From the NCBI GenBank assembly GCA_023362775.1, contig JALMGJ010000006.1, positions 52,257,501 through 52,321,500 of the forward strand: a DNA stretch of 64,000 nucleotides, given 5' to 3'. The DNA comes from Charina bottae (taxonomy: Eukaryota; Chordata; Lepidosauria; Squamata; Charinaidae). Under the pieces are notes generated by a model. The model had not been told where the DNA came from. It saw nothing but the letters and a program-made list of their open reading frames with translations, and did not search any database. Below are positions 1-12,790 of the stretch, one piece after another. A program made the translations under genes and the position numbers. Within the stretch, counting starts at the first letter, position 1. Every line of letters begins with the position of its first letter.

Positions 1-152
1 ATATCTACCTGCAGCGTTTTCATATCCCTTGTCATGGGGTGGAAATGCTAAGCATCCAAGTCATAGAACAGAAATCAAAGCCTTTGAGAATCTCATCTCA
101 AAGTGTTTTTAAAGGGCATGTTAGAATAATAAATGAGTAAGTGGATTTTCTA

Positions 153-491
153 AGTGGCATGGTGGCTCAGCGGGTAAGACGCCAGGCTTGTCGATCGGAA
201 GATTGCAAGTTCGGAGGTTCGAATCCCTAGCCCCGTGTGATGGAGTGAGCTCCCGCACTACCCCCAGCTCTTGCCAACCTAGCAATTCGAAAGCATGCAA
301 ATGCAAGTAGATTAATAGGTACCACTTCGGTGGAATGGTAACAGTGTTCCACACGCGTCATGCCGTCCACATGACTGTGGAAGCGTCTTTGGACAACGCT
401 GGCTCTTCGGCTAACAAACGGAGATGAGCACCGGCCCCTAGAGTCGGACACGGCTGCACAAGATGTGCAGGGGGAACCTTTACCTTTACTT
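153..491 (+). repeat. Sauria-type tRNA SINE, full length
   Basis: A tRNA-like head with A box (GGCTCAGCGGGTAAGACG) and B box (GGTTCGAATCC) leads into the Sauria body. The tail has the Bov-B-like end (CCCTAGAGTCGGACACGGCT) and finishes CCTTTACCTTTACT. A 15-bp target duplication (taagtggattttcta) occurs at 138-152 and 492-506. Confidence 0.93.
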
Positions 492-1081
492 TAAGTGGAT
501 TTTCTAGGAACAATAAATGAACAATAAATTCACTGTTTGTGAAGCGAAGCTGATTTGGACCTGATCGACAATATATGAATATATAAGTGCAGGACATAAT
601 TATGAATGTAATAATAATAAGATATATTACTGTGAAATATTGTGAGATTTCATCCAGTATATAGATAGAATGAAAGAATGCTAAGAATGAAATAACAGTG
701 AAAGTGACTGTCCAAAAGAAAGGCAGGCCAGAGGCCAGTTATTTTTGGAGATCTGATAATTATCCATTTGTCTTGCAAGACATTGTTACTGTTTTTATAT
801 TTTACGCCATTCAGAGCCATTTCCGATATAGATGGAGATGGAGATATATAGATATAGATATATATTTTCAGTACAATGATTTTTTAAAAGTCGACAGCAG
901 TTTGGGTCAAATCAGCACAGACCTCTTATAAATTCTTCTACCAATCAATCCACAGCCCTGTGCGTCAGCTGCAGTCCCCTCTGCCTTGCTATCCACTCCC
1001 CCCCCCCCGAAATCCTTGTTGTTACTTTTGCATTGCAAGCAATTCCTGTGAAGTTTACTGTGATGTGCTCTATAACTTTAG

Positions 1082-1205
1082 CAAACCTTTCTCTGAATCC
1101 AGCTTTACAGGTGCCCCTGAGACTGACCAGGAGGAAAACTTCTGGTCCCAAGCACTGGAGGATTTGGAGACTTGTGGACAGTCAGGAATTCTGAGGGAAT
1201 TAGAG
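1082..1205 (+). CDS. GRIP1: GRIP1 exon, linker between PDZ6 and PDZ7
   Basis: The open frame reads [19 protein letters not shown] and then ELE, followed by a donor GTAGAA at 1206. The next codon (GCC) is supplied by the exon at 4682, so the junction is phase 0. The 3' end is firm. The 5' end is less so: the AG at 1080-1081 is my choice, but AGs at 1101-1102 and 1109-1110 could also serve. Confidence 0.85.
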
Positions 1206-4200
1206 GTAGAAGCAATCTTAATCCTGTCTTAATAGACCAATTTCTTTTTTCAATTAACACTCATTTTTGTTGGGTTTTTCCTCCTTTTTTCTAAGTTTGC
1301 ATTAATCTCACAAATTCATTTTAAAGCTTTAACCCCTCTCCACAGGACAAGGTTGACAGGCGTCTGTATTTGAGAAACATGGCTCTCTTGGTACTTACCC
1401 TTTAGTGTTTATATTTTTGCTTGCGTAGCTGCCTTCGCTAACCCCTCAATCAAGCAATTATCTTCCATGGATCTGCTGCTGAAATGTGTGTGAGCAAAAG
1501 CTTCTCCTGTGCTACTTCTGGCTGCATCTGTTTGCAGGCTTACTTTGCCTTAACAGTACACATCCCATTCTCTTCTAGCTGCTTTTATAAAAGGTTTTCT
1601 TGGCATGTATCTCTTGCAACAGAACTGAATCTGAATTACAGGGAACATAAACGAAAACCAAATCTCCACACATTTTTACAATTAGATTCACCACATGAAC
1701 CAATGTAGCTACAAAAGATTTGTATATTCAGCAGTTTTTTTCCTGTTGCAATCTGATGTTAGTCACATTTACGTATTCCATATTAACTTTGCACTCAGTT
1801 GTTTTACTACAAAAACAGAGTAACTAGATACTTTTTTAAAAACTTGGCCATATTCCTTCATCACAACAAAAATTAATATTCTTAGTTTAATTCTTTAGAA
1901 GGGTGAGTCTGCAAGAATTTTCTTTTATGTTCTTTTAAATTCCCAGCGTTGCAAAATTGTAAGAGTCTCGTTTTCATCTTTATGTCATATTGAAATCAGA
2001 GAGTCACCACAATGAATGTGAATGGCATTGACAGGATAAAAATCATGCTGCTCAAGTTGATTGCATAGCCTCAGATCTGTAGCTTCCATATTGCATGCCT
2101 GTTATTTTAATGTGGATATGATATATATTTAATTGACATTCCGGGTACTTTAGGGAAATGGCTTGTCAGTTTGGTTTAGTTCGGCCTAAGGCATGTTCCT
2201 CAAGCTTCTCTTATGGATTTTCTTCCTAAGAGCATAGCAAATGGATATGGAAATAGAATGAATATTTCAGTAGGTTGAGAATTCTTTTATTTAAGAACTC
2301 TTTTAAAAAGTGAAAGTAATTGGGTATATATACTATCCTAATTATACTTCAGTCTTGTCTACAGTTTTGCAAATTAATTGTATCCTATCAGTCTAACCAT
2401 ACTTACATTCCTCTCAAAGTAGTTCTACTTTGTTTTTAGTGTATCCTTATTTTGATAGTAAGGAAAAATGCTTAAAGAAAATGTCAGAAACTAAAACTAT
2501 TGTTTTTTTAAAAAAATAATTAATATCCTAAACTTATTGCTTTTATTTCAAACAAGAGGAAATACTGAAAATAAAAATATATCTTCATAAAGTATGTATA
2601 ATGAGATCATTGGTTGCTAAATAAAATAAGAGGGTATATGACGTAAGTGAAGCATATGTGAGAATTTTAGTGAATGGTTCAGCACTGAGTGGGGAGTAAG
2701 ACAAAGGTGTGGGGTGTCTCCTTGGTTGTTTGATGAATTTATGAATATATTTAAAAGTCATGTTTGTGATGACATAGGATGAGTGTTAGTTGTATACTTT
2801 TGTACAAAATCAATGTGTACTTTTTTATACAGTCAATGCTGTGTTGTGGGCTGAGAACCCAAATGACTTGCAGCAAATTAGATAGATTGACATAGCTCTC
2901 AAAATTAAAATAATGAAAAGCAAAGTAGTTGTGTTTGATGGGGAAAAAGGAGTGAATGATTGCAAATTATATATAAATAGTGAATAACTAGTGTAAGTAG
3001 ATGAATTTGTGTACCTTGCTAGAAGGTTTACTAAATATGGGAACAGTATGGAGACATTGTAAGATGTACAAATGCTGACGGAAAGGTAGTGGGTGATATG
3101 CTGCGTATTGTGATAAACAAAGGTTTGTCAAAAGAAGCAAAGATGACTGTGTATAGAAGCGTGTTTCTGCCCACTTTGTTATGCTGAAGTGAGAGTTTGG
3201 TACATCAGGAGAAACATAAAAGTTAGTTAAATGCAGTGTGAATGGTGATGCTGCCAACATCTTGTCTGAGTGTCTGGAGGTTATGGAGGATTGGGTGGGG
3301 AGGAACAGGCTGAAGCTTAACCCTGACAAGACTGAGAAGCTGTGGGTTTTTGGAACACCCCCTCCCCCAGGCTAGAGATATTTCATCTTTAGTCTTGTAT
3401 GAAATGGCACTCCCCCCTTCTAGACTGGTGCACGATTTCGGAATCTTCTTGGATTCACAGTTCCTGCTCGAGGAGCAGGTGGCAGCTGAGACAAAAAGGG
3501 CCTTCATATAAAACCATCTTCAAGGCCAGTTGCTCCCGTACATGGAACAGGAAGCCCTTCAGTCACTTGTGGTTTGATTGTCTTGTGCATGGGCTACTGC
3601 AATGAATGTATAGCCCTTGAAAACTTCTCAGAAGTTGCAGCTGATCCAGAATGCAATAGCAATTATGGGTATACCTTATTAGGCCCATCTAATATCTTTG
3701 CTCCGTGAGTTGCACTGGTTACCAGTATTCTTCCAGGTACAATTCAAAGTGCTAGTTATTTTCTATGAAGCCCTTCATGGCATAGAGCCTGGTTATCTAA
3801 AGGGCTGTCTCTTCTGTGGCTCTTGCCAAGCCTGTACAATTGGGCAAAGTTGGCATTGGCATTCATTAAGAGTGCCACTTGATGGGACATAGGAAATTCT
3901 CTGTTGTAGTACTTAAGAAGCATGTATGGTAAAACAAAAAGAAATATGGACAGGAATGAATGGGTGCTGAACGAATGTGGGTTGAATACAAAAATGAATG
4001 AACAGTGTGGAAGAAGCATGTAGCTGGTTGTACAGAGAGACTGAATGAGGATCAAATTGCCATGCAAATATATGAAGTATGAATGGATCAGGAAGAAAGG
4101 AAAGACTTGAGAAAGTTGTGGTTGGATAAAGTTGGTAAGATCCTTAAAAGAGGGAGATTTTAAAGGCTATGTATGAAATAGTATGTGGGTGGGGTAGAAA

Positions 4201-5259
4201 CTAGGATAATTTTCAAGGATGAAGTGGTATAGTAAACAGTATTGGTGAAAACTAGATTAAGCTACATTTCCTTTTGTTTTTCTTAAATCATGACTTATTT
4301 TCTGTGCCTTACTCTCTCTTACTCCACTTCTACAACTGTGCATAATCTGGTTACTCTAAAAGGGGAGAACATCATGGTGTGTGTGTGTGTGTGTGTGTAT
4401 AGTCCCATTAAGACTTAAAGGCGGGGCTTTATTTGGAAAAGGTCTACTAAATACTTCTAATAAAACCTTATATACATTTATACCAATCCACTGGGGAATC
4501 TTCAGGGACTCTTCCCCAGTTTCCAGTCAAATAGTTCATCTATTCTCCAAGCCATTTGCTTGCCCTGAGCAACTGTACTTTGACAATGACAGCAGAAAAA
4601 TATGCTACTTTTTTATTACGAATTAATATTCTTTATTATGTTACGTATTATATTTTAAAGACCTGTTTATTAATGCTGCAGGCCACAATTATGTCAGGGA
4701 GTACAGTGAGCCTGAATCATGATAACCTTCAGGTTCGCAGCCATCTAGGAAGACAATCCAGCTTCCAGGAAAGAAGTACTTCAAGGCCACATTATAGCCA
4801 GACCACTCGAAGCAACACGTTGCCTTCAGATGTGGGGAGAAAGTCCATAGCCCTGAGGAAAATGAAGCAAGAAATGAAAGAAATCATGTCCCCAACTCCT
4901 GTGGAGTTACACAAGGTGGTGACCTTTCCATTTCACTTTCTGACTAAGCTTTGCGTTATGAAGTATTGTGAAGAAACTGCTTACTTGACGGTATCTCTGC
5001 AAATGCTGAGAAAAGTGTTACAATCTCAACTAATCACAAGCATCACATCCATTGTAATGGATAGATTTTGCTGGAAATGTATCCTAGACTTAAACATTTA
5101 TATTGATGAATGGTCATCAACATGTCATCCATTCAAATTACTGCAGATGAATATTAAATAACCAAGACTTTTTCTATGTATTATTGTGTTTTGACATTTT
5201 TCTTGTGAGTGGCCTGGAATCACTAGGTGTGATGGGTAGCTCTATAAATTTCATAGATG

Positions 5260-5304
<45 letters not shown>

Positions 5305-8300
5305 GATAGATAGATAGAAACAGTTTTTTCCCCTCTAAAAGTAGATGTGGATGTATTTCACTTCACATATTCCCCCAGCAAGGTCACGTAATTGTTCATT
5401 ATGAAGCATGCAAAATAAAATAAAGGTAAATTGGTTAGTTACTATTGAGTAAACATGTAGATCTCCACATTTGACTTATTGCACCTAGGAATGGAAGGGT
5501 ACAAGCCCTCCCCTGCCTCTTTCTTCCTAAAAAACCCCCTCCCTTCCGGGACACACAGATTAAGGGAGAGAGAGAGAGAGAGAGACTAACAGGTTTTGTT
5601 TTGTTTTTCCTTCTTCTGTGAGATAAAGGAAAATAGAAGCAGCGCAACATTTTCTTTTTTTTATTAAAGAACTTTATTATTTTTCAAAGTATAGTTAAAA
5701 TACAAAATATAGAATATAGAAAAGACAGAGTACAGAACTAAAGAAAAAAGAAAAACTATAAAAGTGCAAAGTTAGAAAGAAGAAAAAGAAAGTGACTTCC
5801 AACCTTCTCCAATACAGATATAAATGCATTTACAAATATAATCTCTTATCATTAGTTAAACCTTAGTAACATTATTTCTAGAAAATCAAACCATTTAATC
5901 ATCAAAACCCAAAATCAAAGCTTCATTTTTTTCCGACACAAGCAAATAGTCTAAAAGTGGTTGCCAAGTAGAAACAAATCCAGACACGGTATTTTCTCTT
6001 ATCAACGCTGTTAACTTGGCCACTTGGGCCAGTTCCATTAATTTAATCATCCATTCTTCAACAGTAGGGATTTGTGAATCTTTCCATCTTTGTGCATATA
6101 AAAGTCTTGCTGCTGTAATCATGTATAAAAGCAAAGTCCCATGTTGTTTCTCGAGCTGGTTCTCCATTAGTCCCAAGAGAAACAGTTCTGGGTTGTTGTT
6201 TTTTTGTAAGTCCACTTTAAGGATCTTTTGGGTATTAACACATATTTGATCCCAGAATTTTTTAGCCTTCTCAGAAGTCCACCAAAGATGATAAAAAGTT
6301 CCTTCACCAAGAGAACATTTCCAACAAACATTCGTTACTCCATTATACATTTTTGACAACTTATCGGGAGTTAAATACCAGCGATACATCATTTTATAAG
6401 AATTATCTTTTAAGTTATAATTCAAAGTAAATTTCAAACCTTTGTTCCACATGTTCTCCCATTGCTCCCACATAATATTATATCCAAAATTCTTAGCCCA
6501 TTTAATCATACATTCTTTAACTTGTTCACCTTCTAAATTCATTTGTAACAACATCTTATACATCTTTGTAATAACATGTTCATCATTTATACAGAGTTCC
6601 ATTTCAAATTGACTTGTTTCATTAACAAATTTAAAATTCTTTTTATTCACTTTAAAGTGTTCTGACAATTGTGCATATGTAAACCAATGACATGTAAAAC
6701 CTTCCAACTCTAACTGTTCCCTTGTTTTAAGTTTAGGTTCACCCTCTCTTCAAAGCTTAAGAAATCTTTATAATTTAACCAGCTTGTTTCCCCCACATTT
6801 TCTCTTCTAACAAATGCTTCTTGAGGTGAAAACCACAAAGGTACATTAGGAGACAATCTTCCTTTATATTTATTCCAAACTCTCAATATGGCACTCCTAA
6901 CAAAATGATTTTTAAAATCTTTATTAACTTTAACTTTATCATACCACAAATAGGTGTGCCACCCAAATCTCAGTTCATGTCCTTCAAGTTGCAATAACTT
7001 CCTGTTCTTCAAAGTTATCCATTCCTTTGATGTATGCATCAAAATACAATTTTAAGACAGGTAAACCCAAACCTCCTCATTCTTTGGCATCTTGTAACAA
7101 CTTATATTTAATTCTTGGTTTCTTGCCTTGCCAAATGAACTTGGAAATATCCTTCTGCCATTGTTTAAATGGTAAATCTGTTGTCAAAATCGGTATAGTC
7201 TGAAAGAGAATCGGTATATTCTGAAAGAGAAACAACATCTTAGGCAAAACATTAATCTTAATCAGCAGTGCAACATTTTCAATTCAGCAATAAATGTTCT
7301 GGGTGAATAATAGTTTTTATGCATCTCTGGTATTCAGCTTAGAATAACCATAAGAATACATTTCCAGTATAAACAAAGGGCGGATTAAACTAGCATTCAT
7401 TCCCAATGTTCAATGGGAATGTTCTTGAGTTGTATATTATTTGTTTTCCAATGTGCTGCTTCAGCAAATCCACTCCCCATACTTAAATGCCCATAGAGAT
7501 ACTTCAGATAAATAAATAAATGAATAAACAGACAAACAGCTAAAATCAGTTCAAATGCTCTGGCATTCATATTATTTTAACTCCAACTAAATTCAGCATG
7601 CAACAGAATGTTACAATTCCTGTGGGAAAAAATTATGCTCGTCTTCAAAGTGGGAAGGGAACTATCAAAAATGTATATTTTGAACCTCTAGCTTGAAATA
7701 CTATAGGTAAGAGAATGCTTATAATTAGACAGATTCCATGTTTATATTTTTTTACCTTTTTTTTCTTTTAGAAATGGTGCTATGGAAACTTTTTATAATT
7801 GCTAGATTTGACTTTTATGTTAGTATTTGCTTAGAATTCTTGCAGTATATTATTCCAACCTTCAAAATTATCACAAAGATACCTACTGGTATCCATCCAT
7901 GGAGATTTAGGAAGAAGTACTGTATGTTTTCATCATACAGTATATGTTTTCTTTTCTTCTTGCACTGCAATAAGGTAGAAAAACTTCAGTTAACCGTAAT
8001 TTACTGATATAGTTAGGCCAGGAAATTATAGTTACCTTTTAAACAAATCAATTTTTATTTGAAACTGAACTTCATTTATGATTCCAGCTTGTTCCACATC
8101 TGATAAACACCATTACTGGTTTAGCCATAGCAGGGGATTGTGCTTAAAAGACGTTTTCCTACCATATTGCAATGTATCAAAGAAAACGGTTGTTTGTATA
8201 GATAAAAGCTGATATAAGGTTGTCTTAACAGAGCCATGGTGCAGTTTTTTAGACTCCACAACAAAGCTATGGTTCTCTGAGCCTGGTTGTTTCCTTGCAG

Positions 8301-11300
8301 ACGTTTTGTTACCCAACTAGGTAACATTTTCAGCACTGAAGATCATAGCTTTCCAAACTTTTCATGTTGGTGACACACTTTTTAGACGTGCATCATTTCG
8401 TGACACACTCTTACAGCAGGACACAAGGCAGGCACTCGGACCTGCGCAGAATCCTGGCAGGGCAGGTTTGGAGGCAGCAAGGCACCAGGCAGGCACTAGG
8501 AGCTGTGTGGAATCCTGGCAGGACTTGGAGGCAGCAGCAGCAGCCGCGACACACCCAGACACTGCAGCCGACACACTAACGTGTCCCGACACAGTTTGGA
8601 AAGCTCTGCTGAAGATGCTACCAAGTTGGGTAATGAAATGTCTGCAAGGAAACAACCAGGCTCAGAGTACACCAAGGACTCCACAGTTCAATCTTGAGCT
8701 ATATATATTCTCTTCTATTGACATCAGCTATCTAATTATCATAGAATCACAGGGTTGAAAGGGGCCGTTTGGGCCAGCAAGTTCAATCTACTGCACAGTA
8801 TCGAAATCCAAATTATAGCATCTCTGGCAGGTGGCTGCCTGGCTTTCACTTCTACTCATCCAGTGAAAGGGAGCCAACCACCTCTTTCATAATTGGTTCC
8901 ACCATCAAATTGCTGCAACTGTCAGGATATTTTTTCTAGCACATAGTTGTAATATGTTTTCTTATAACTTACATCCATTATTCTGTGACCTGAACTCTGG
9001 AACAAAAGAAAACGGGTTTGATTTTCTTCTACATCATATCTTTTCAGCTATTTAAAGGGTATAATCATAGCAACTCTCAGTTATATTTCCTCAGGGGTAA
9101 ATATATTGAGTTCCTTTTATTTTGTCACTAGGATTTATTTTTAGCCCCCTAATGATCCTTCTCTGAACCTGTTCCACTGTTGCTGAATCCTTCTTAAAGT
9201 ATGTTGCCCAGGACGCCATGCCCTAGGTGGGGTCCGGCTAAACAGAATATAGTGGAATAATTACTTCTAATGATTTAAAAATTATACTTCTGTTGATGCA
9301 ACCTAAAACTGTGTTTTCCTTTTATAGCCAATTCACACGGGTGACTCTTTGTAATAAAGAGTTTGTAATAAACTACTATTCCAAGATTTTTACACAAATA
9401 CTATTACCAGTATCCCTCAACCCTATGCCTATGCAGAACTTTGTGTTTCTCTGTGTTAAATTTCATTGATATTTTCAGCTCATCTCTATAATATATTAAT
9501 ATGATTTTGAATTTTATTCTAGAGTATTAGCTATCTCCTCTTTCATACCATCTGCAAACTCAATAATAAAAATGTTGGAGAATAGAGTTCAGGATAAATT
9601 TTGTACTACCCCACTCAATTCCTTACTCCAGTTAGATGAGGAATATGCTGAATATGTATTTTGAGTCAGCCATGCATTTGCCATGACACTTAGCCCATAC
9701 TCGTACTTCGTCAGCTCTTTTGCTGAAATTGCAATCTATTATGTCTATGGTACTCCCCTAATCTACCAAGGATGTTATCTGATTAAAAAACGAGATAAGA
9801 TTAATCTGCAAAGACTGGTTCTCTTCTAGAAATTACCCATATAAATTTGATAAACAAAGTCATGAGGAATGTTCCTTATCCCCCACAGATAACTTTATAC
9901 AAGGATTCCAATATGGAGGACTTTGGATTCAGTGTCTCAGATGGCTTATTGGAAAAAGGTGTATACGTTAAAAATATTCGGCCAGATGGACCTGGAGATG
10001 TGGGTGGTTTGAAGCCATATGACAGACTACTACAGGTAGTGTGAAACATTATATAATTGTGAACCCAATTAATAGAGGAAAATCGTTTAGTAAATGTGCA
10101 TGGTTTACATTAAGCAAACATTTAGGCAGTTAAGCTCAACATTCAGACATCTGAGGATATGAAGTTAGTTGTATAAATTTAATTCTGCTTTCTCATTCAC
10201 TTACTTTGTAAGCCAAATAAGGGAAAATGCACGTTGGAACATTCCAACCTACTCATGAACAGGATAGGTACAAATGTCATTAAATATCTGGTGAGTGCTT
10301 TTTTAAAAAAAGGAGATAAAGTAATTTACCTATGAATTGAGGGGTCTTATTTGATGAAAAGAATAAAAGAAAATGTAAAAAAGAAAGGAGTAGGAGATAT
10401 ATATGAGACTGTAGATGTAGCTGATGAAACGCTGCATTCCTTTGCAAATTAATCTGAAGATTAGCTATTGTTTAGGTGGGGCTATTTTTCTAGTGAATTT
10501 TAATCCCTTTTTGGAACACCTGAATAGGGCTTATTTCTTCTTTCCTTACCTGTCTATTTATCAGTTCCCCTTGCCTAATCTCCACCGTTTCATTTCCCCT
10601 TTCTCTTATGCACCCTTCCCAATACAGCTACCCTTACTCTGTAGCCTGTCTCCATCCTGTTTTTTCCTTATTTTTGTTTTCTGCTAAAAGGAGGGAGGAG
10701 AATGATACTATGTATGTGTATTTTTGTGTGAGAAAACTGTTACTGTGTGAGAGAGAGAATAGCTGGTAGATGTGGATATAGATAATTTTCTAAATAGAGT
10801 TCCTTATTTTAGGCAATTAATATATTGATAATTAATTCATTTTTTAAATTGTCAAAGCCTGTCATTTTGGGGAGTGTGGCTTCTGACATGTATACAAGTA
10901 TGTATGTACATATGTAAATGCACATACAAGTGTGACCCACTGGATAGGGGGAAATCTCCAGAAAGATTTCAACTAAATCTGGCAGTTTCTCTAAAACACC
11001 AGGAGCCCTGGTGGAGTGGAGGTATAGAAATGCTGGAAATGAATGAATGAATGAATGAATGAATGAATGAATGAATGAATGAATGAATGAGGCAGGGAAG
11101 GTGGTCATTGCATAGGATTTTTGTTTATTATTTTTTGTTGTCTTTCTTGGGGGGAAATAGTCCTAAATTGAAGAGTATTTATGTAAATAAATACTCTCTG
11201 CTGCACGACTGCAACCCTGTGTTCATTTTCTTGACACAGTACTACCGAACACTGTGAGATGGACTTCTGAATCAAGTTAGATAGAATGGGGAAAAATCAC

Positions 11301-11733
11301 ATTAAACTTATTGGCTTACAAGAATACATTCAGTTTAATTCAATCTCTTGCAAATATTTTCTTCTTCGCCTCAAGCTGTTTATTTGTCTGGTCCTAAACT
11401 GTGTTATATTATCCTTGAACTAAGGATCTCATAAGACCATCTTTTATTAGCTGGCTTGACTTGTCTTTTGTTTAAAACATTTTTTTTCCTTTTCAGGTAA
11501 ATCATGTTCGAACAAGAGACTTTGACTGCTGCCTAGTTGTGCCCCTGATAGCAGAGTCTGGTAATAAATTAGAACTTGTTATTAGTCGCAACCCTTTAGC
11601 TTCTCAAAAGATGAGCTCAGAGCAACAGACTTTTCCAACAGGGGAATGGAGCCATCAAAACAACGCCTTCCTTCAACAAAGTGGACATCACACTGGTTCA
11701 GAGATGAAATGGGAACCTATGAACACTTTATAG
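1082..11733 (+). CDS. GRIP1: GRIP1, 3' part (last four coding exons)
   Basis: Glutamate receptor-interacting protein 1 is a multi-PDZ scaffold. It acts under the postsynaptic membrane and on dendritic vesicles, tethering AMPA receptor GluA2/3 tails and other cargoes. Only the last four coding exons are inside the window: about 1082-1205, 4682-4915, 9889-10035 and 11497-11733. All junctions between them are phase 0 with GT-AG introns. They encode the linker after PDZ6, the seventh PDZ domain and the C-terminus ending in NTL. I recognise the family from [36 protein letters not shown] and [17 protein letters not shown]. No frameshift or stop is seen, so the gene looks functional. Upstream exons lie before base 1. 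The gene would converge on HELB, as in human, but HELB is decayed here. Confidence 0.95.
1206..2639. other. GRIP1 intron, nothing recognised
   Basis: AT-rich intron sequence. No exon or clear repeat seen. Confidence 0.6.
2640..4255 (+). mobile_element. Old non-LTR retrotransposon, split by an L2 piece
   Basis: Translation with many stops gives reverse-transcriptase C-terminal features: [27 protein letters not shown], and VCQKKQR just before the break. After the break come [18 protein letters not shown] and [15 protein letters not shown] parts (3900-4255, with frame changes). The family is uncertain (RTE-like). The L2 piece occupies about 3220-3895. Confidence 0.65.
3220..3895 (+). mobile_element. 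L2-clade LINE fragment nested in another LINE
   Basis: Reading frames with shifts give [20 protein letters not shown], then [17 protein letters not shown], then [20 protein letters not shown] and [15 protein letters not shown]. These are the usual order of the L2/CR1-clade RT C-terminus. Many stops, so inactive. Confidence 0.8.
4682..4915 (+). CDS. GRIP1: GRIP1 exon, serine-rich linker before PDZ7
   Basis: The acceptor ...ctgcag ends at 4681. The frame starts [15 protein letters not shown] and continues through [20 protein letters not shown] to [12 protein letters not shown]. The donor GTGGTG follows at 4916. The exon is 234 nt, phase 0 at both ends. The segment is rich in Ser and Arg and is probably unstructured. 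Confidence 0.95.
5200..5322 (+). repeat. LINE/SINE tail with (GATA)n
   Basis: GGAATCACTAGGTGTGATGG and TAGCTCTATAAATTTCATAG resemble an L2-type 3' end and pass into about ten GATA units at 5265-5304. Confidence 0.65.
5655..7263 (-). mobile_element. L1 LINE, 5'-truncated, minus strand
   Basis: A minus-strand frame at 6707-5895 (270 residues) carries [30 protein letters not shown] and a tryptophan/cysteine-rich C-terminus typical of squamate L1 ORF2. A second piece lies at 7042-6710. An A-rich 3' UTR (T-rich on +) starts at 5655. The target duplication is AGCAG-C/T-GCAACATTTTC at 5638-5654 and 7264-7280 with one mismatch. Confidence 0.9.
7281..8275. other. GRIP1 intron, nothing recognised
   Basis: AT-rich sequence between the L1 and the fold-back element. 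No coding signal. Confidence 0.6.
8276..8666. repeat. Fold-back (palindromic) repeat interrupted by a hAT MITE
   Basis: The left arm TCTGAGCCTGGTTGTTTCC to TTTTCAGC at 8276-8334 is inversely repeated at about 8609-8666 with few mismatches. Removing the MITE at 8344-8608 leaves an almost perfect 120-bp palindrome. Confidence 0.8.
8344..8608. mobile_element. hAT MITE, subfamily A
   Basis: The terminal inverted repeats are built on AGCTTTCCAAACT (left end CATAGCTTT, right end AAAGCTCTG). The perfect 8-bp target duplication is ctgaagat, at 8336-8343 and 8609-8616. The interior has the CATGTTGGTGACACACTTTT end and GCAGGCACTAGGAGC-type repeats. It is inserted in a fold-back element. Confidence 0.93.
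8740..9835 (-). mobile_element. CR1/L3-like LINE, old 3' portion
   Basis: The + strand has ATCATAGAATCACAGGGTTG at the 3' terminus, then CATCCATTATTCTGTGACCT and GAACCTGTTCCACTGTTGC. This is the inverted CR1 3' region. It extends to RT-coding sequence near 9790 (inverse of the QTNLI region). It lies in the intron just before GRIP1 PDZ7. Highly diverged. Confidence 0.75.
9889..10035 (+). CDS. GRIP1: GRIP1 exon, first half of PDZ7
   Basis: The acceptor is ...ccccacag. The 147-nt exon encodes [20 protein letters not shown], then [16 protein letters not shown], and ends DRLLQ before donor GTAGTG. FGFS is the PDZ carboxylate-binding loop (the GLGF position). The aspartate/glycine-rich GPGDVGGL turn is also typical of PDZ domains. 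Confidence 0.95.
11038..11090. repeat. (GAAT)n microsatellite
   Basis: About twelve GAAT units in the last GRIP1 intron. Confidence 0.95.
11497..11733 (+). CDS. GRIP1: GRIP1 last coding exon, end of PDZ7 and C-terminus
   Basis: The acceptor ...ttttcag is followed by [20 protein letters not shown] and [18 protein letters not shown], which complete PDZ7. A Gln/Ser-rich tail ends EPMNTL and a TAG stop at 11731-11733. The terminal NTL matches the GRIP family end. Confidence 0.95.
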   Translation, partial: VNHVRTRDFDCCLVVPLIAESGNKLELVISRNPLASQKMSSEQQTFPTGEWSHQNNAFLQQSGHHTGSEMKWEPMNTL

Positions 11734-12790
11734 CCAAAAACTGTATCAGTCCAAGAGATTTAAATGGTGCTATTTTTTTTAAGATGTCCAATAACACTGG
11801 AAACACAGATACTATCTAACGTTGAGAAGCACACAGGGGAGGTTCTGATTATTTCTCAAGGCTCATTCTTTGCTGCTTTCTTCCCAGTTGAGTTTTCTTC
11901 TCAGTTTTTATAACCACAAATAGTGCCATTTCAAATTGAACTGAACATGCAAAATAAATTAATGATGAAAGTAATTTTATTTTTTTTTCATGTAGATTAA
12001 TCAAAAGAAACATTGTAGATGAAAGGTAGCTCTTTTCGACCCCCATCAAGTCTGAAAAGCTTATCCCCAACTTGGAAAGTGTTTTTTTTTCAAAATTTAT
12101 ATTAGAAGATCAGCTAATTGAACAAAGGAATATCAAAATATTACTTCTGTGCCCAATTATTGTATCATAGTTATTGCTGTTTAATAAAGTGTACATCTGT
12201 TACCTCTGCTAAACAAAAAAAAAGGGGGGGACCAAAAACTGTTAGTTGTTTTGCAACCATTTTAGCAAAGGTGCACACAGGATCCTGGAGGGTAAAACTT
12301 TAGATTCTGTTATAATATGATTAGGAATTATATTATTCCCTATGCAATGATATACTGAATAGGTTATGTCATGCAACCTATATGGATTTCTCACTTTAGG
12401 TATTTGGAACTTCTAATGATTTTCTGTTTTAAAACAGTAAATAAGTTTCGGTGAAACTTAAAGTTTAATAAGATAAACATTCAATTAGGTTTTTTTTTTC
12501 TTAACTGAATTCCGGTAGCAAAATAACACTGATGCAAAAACATATGAACTGCTGTGTTTAGGGAACACGTATATAAATAAACTTGTACAGCTACACAGGA
12601 TTCTTTTTAAAAATTAAAATAATTGGTATGTGCATTGATTTAAAATATCTATTTAAATAGCTTTGTTGGAGCTCTCATTGACTCTGCCATTTTGAAAACT
12701 TAATTTTAAAATTGTAAATATGTTTTACCCACACATTCCCAAACTCTGCCCCATTTCCCATTCAAAGCAATAAAATGCTGCTAGTTGCTT
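11734..12790 (+). other. GRIP1: Probable GRIP1 3' UTR
   Basis: AT-rich, stop-filled sequence follows the GRIP1 stop codon. Possible polyadenylation signals include AATAAA at 12769-12774 and earlier AT-rich hexamers near 11950 and 12580. The true end cannot be chosen without transcript data. A hAT MITE begins at 12994. Confidence 0.4.

Noticed and set aside
160..235. Possible tRNA gene (A and B boxes)
   Set aside because: The sequence continues into the Sauria SINE body and tail and is enclosed by a target duplication. The cloverleaf is incomplete.
5260..5310. Possible CRISPR-like regular repeats
   Set aside because: Simple GATA microsatellite. The window is eukaryotic and has no spacer structure.
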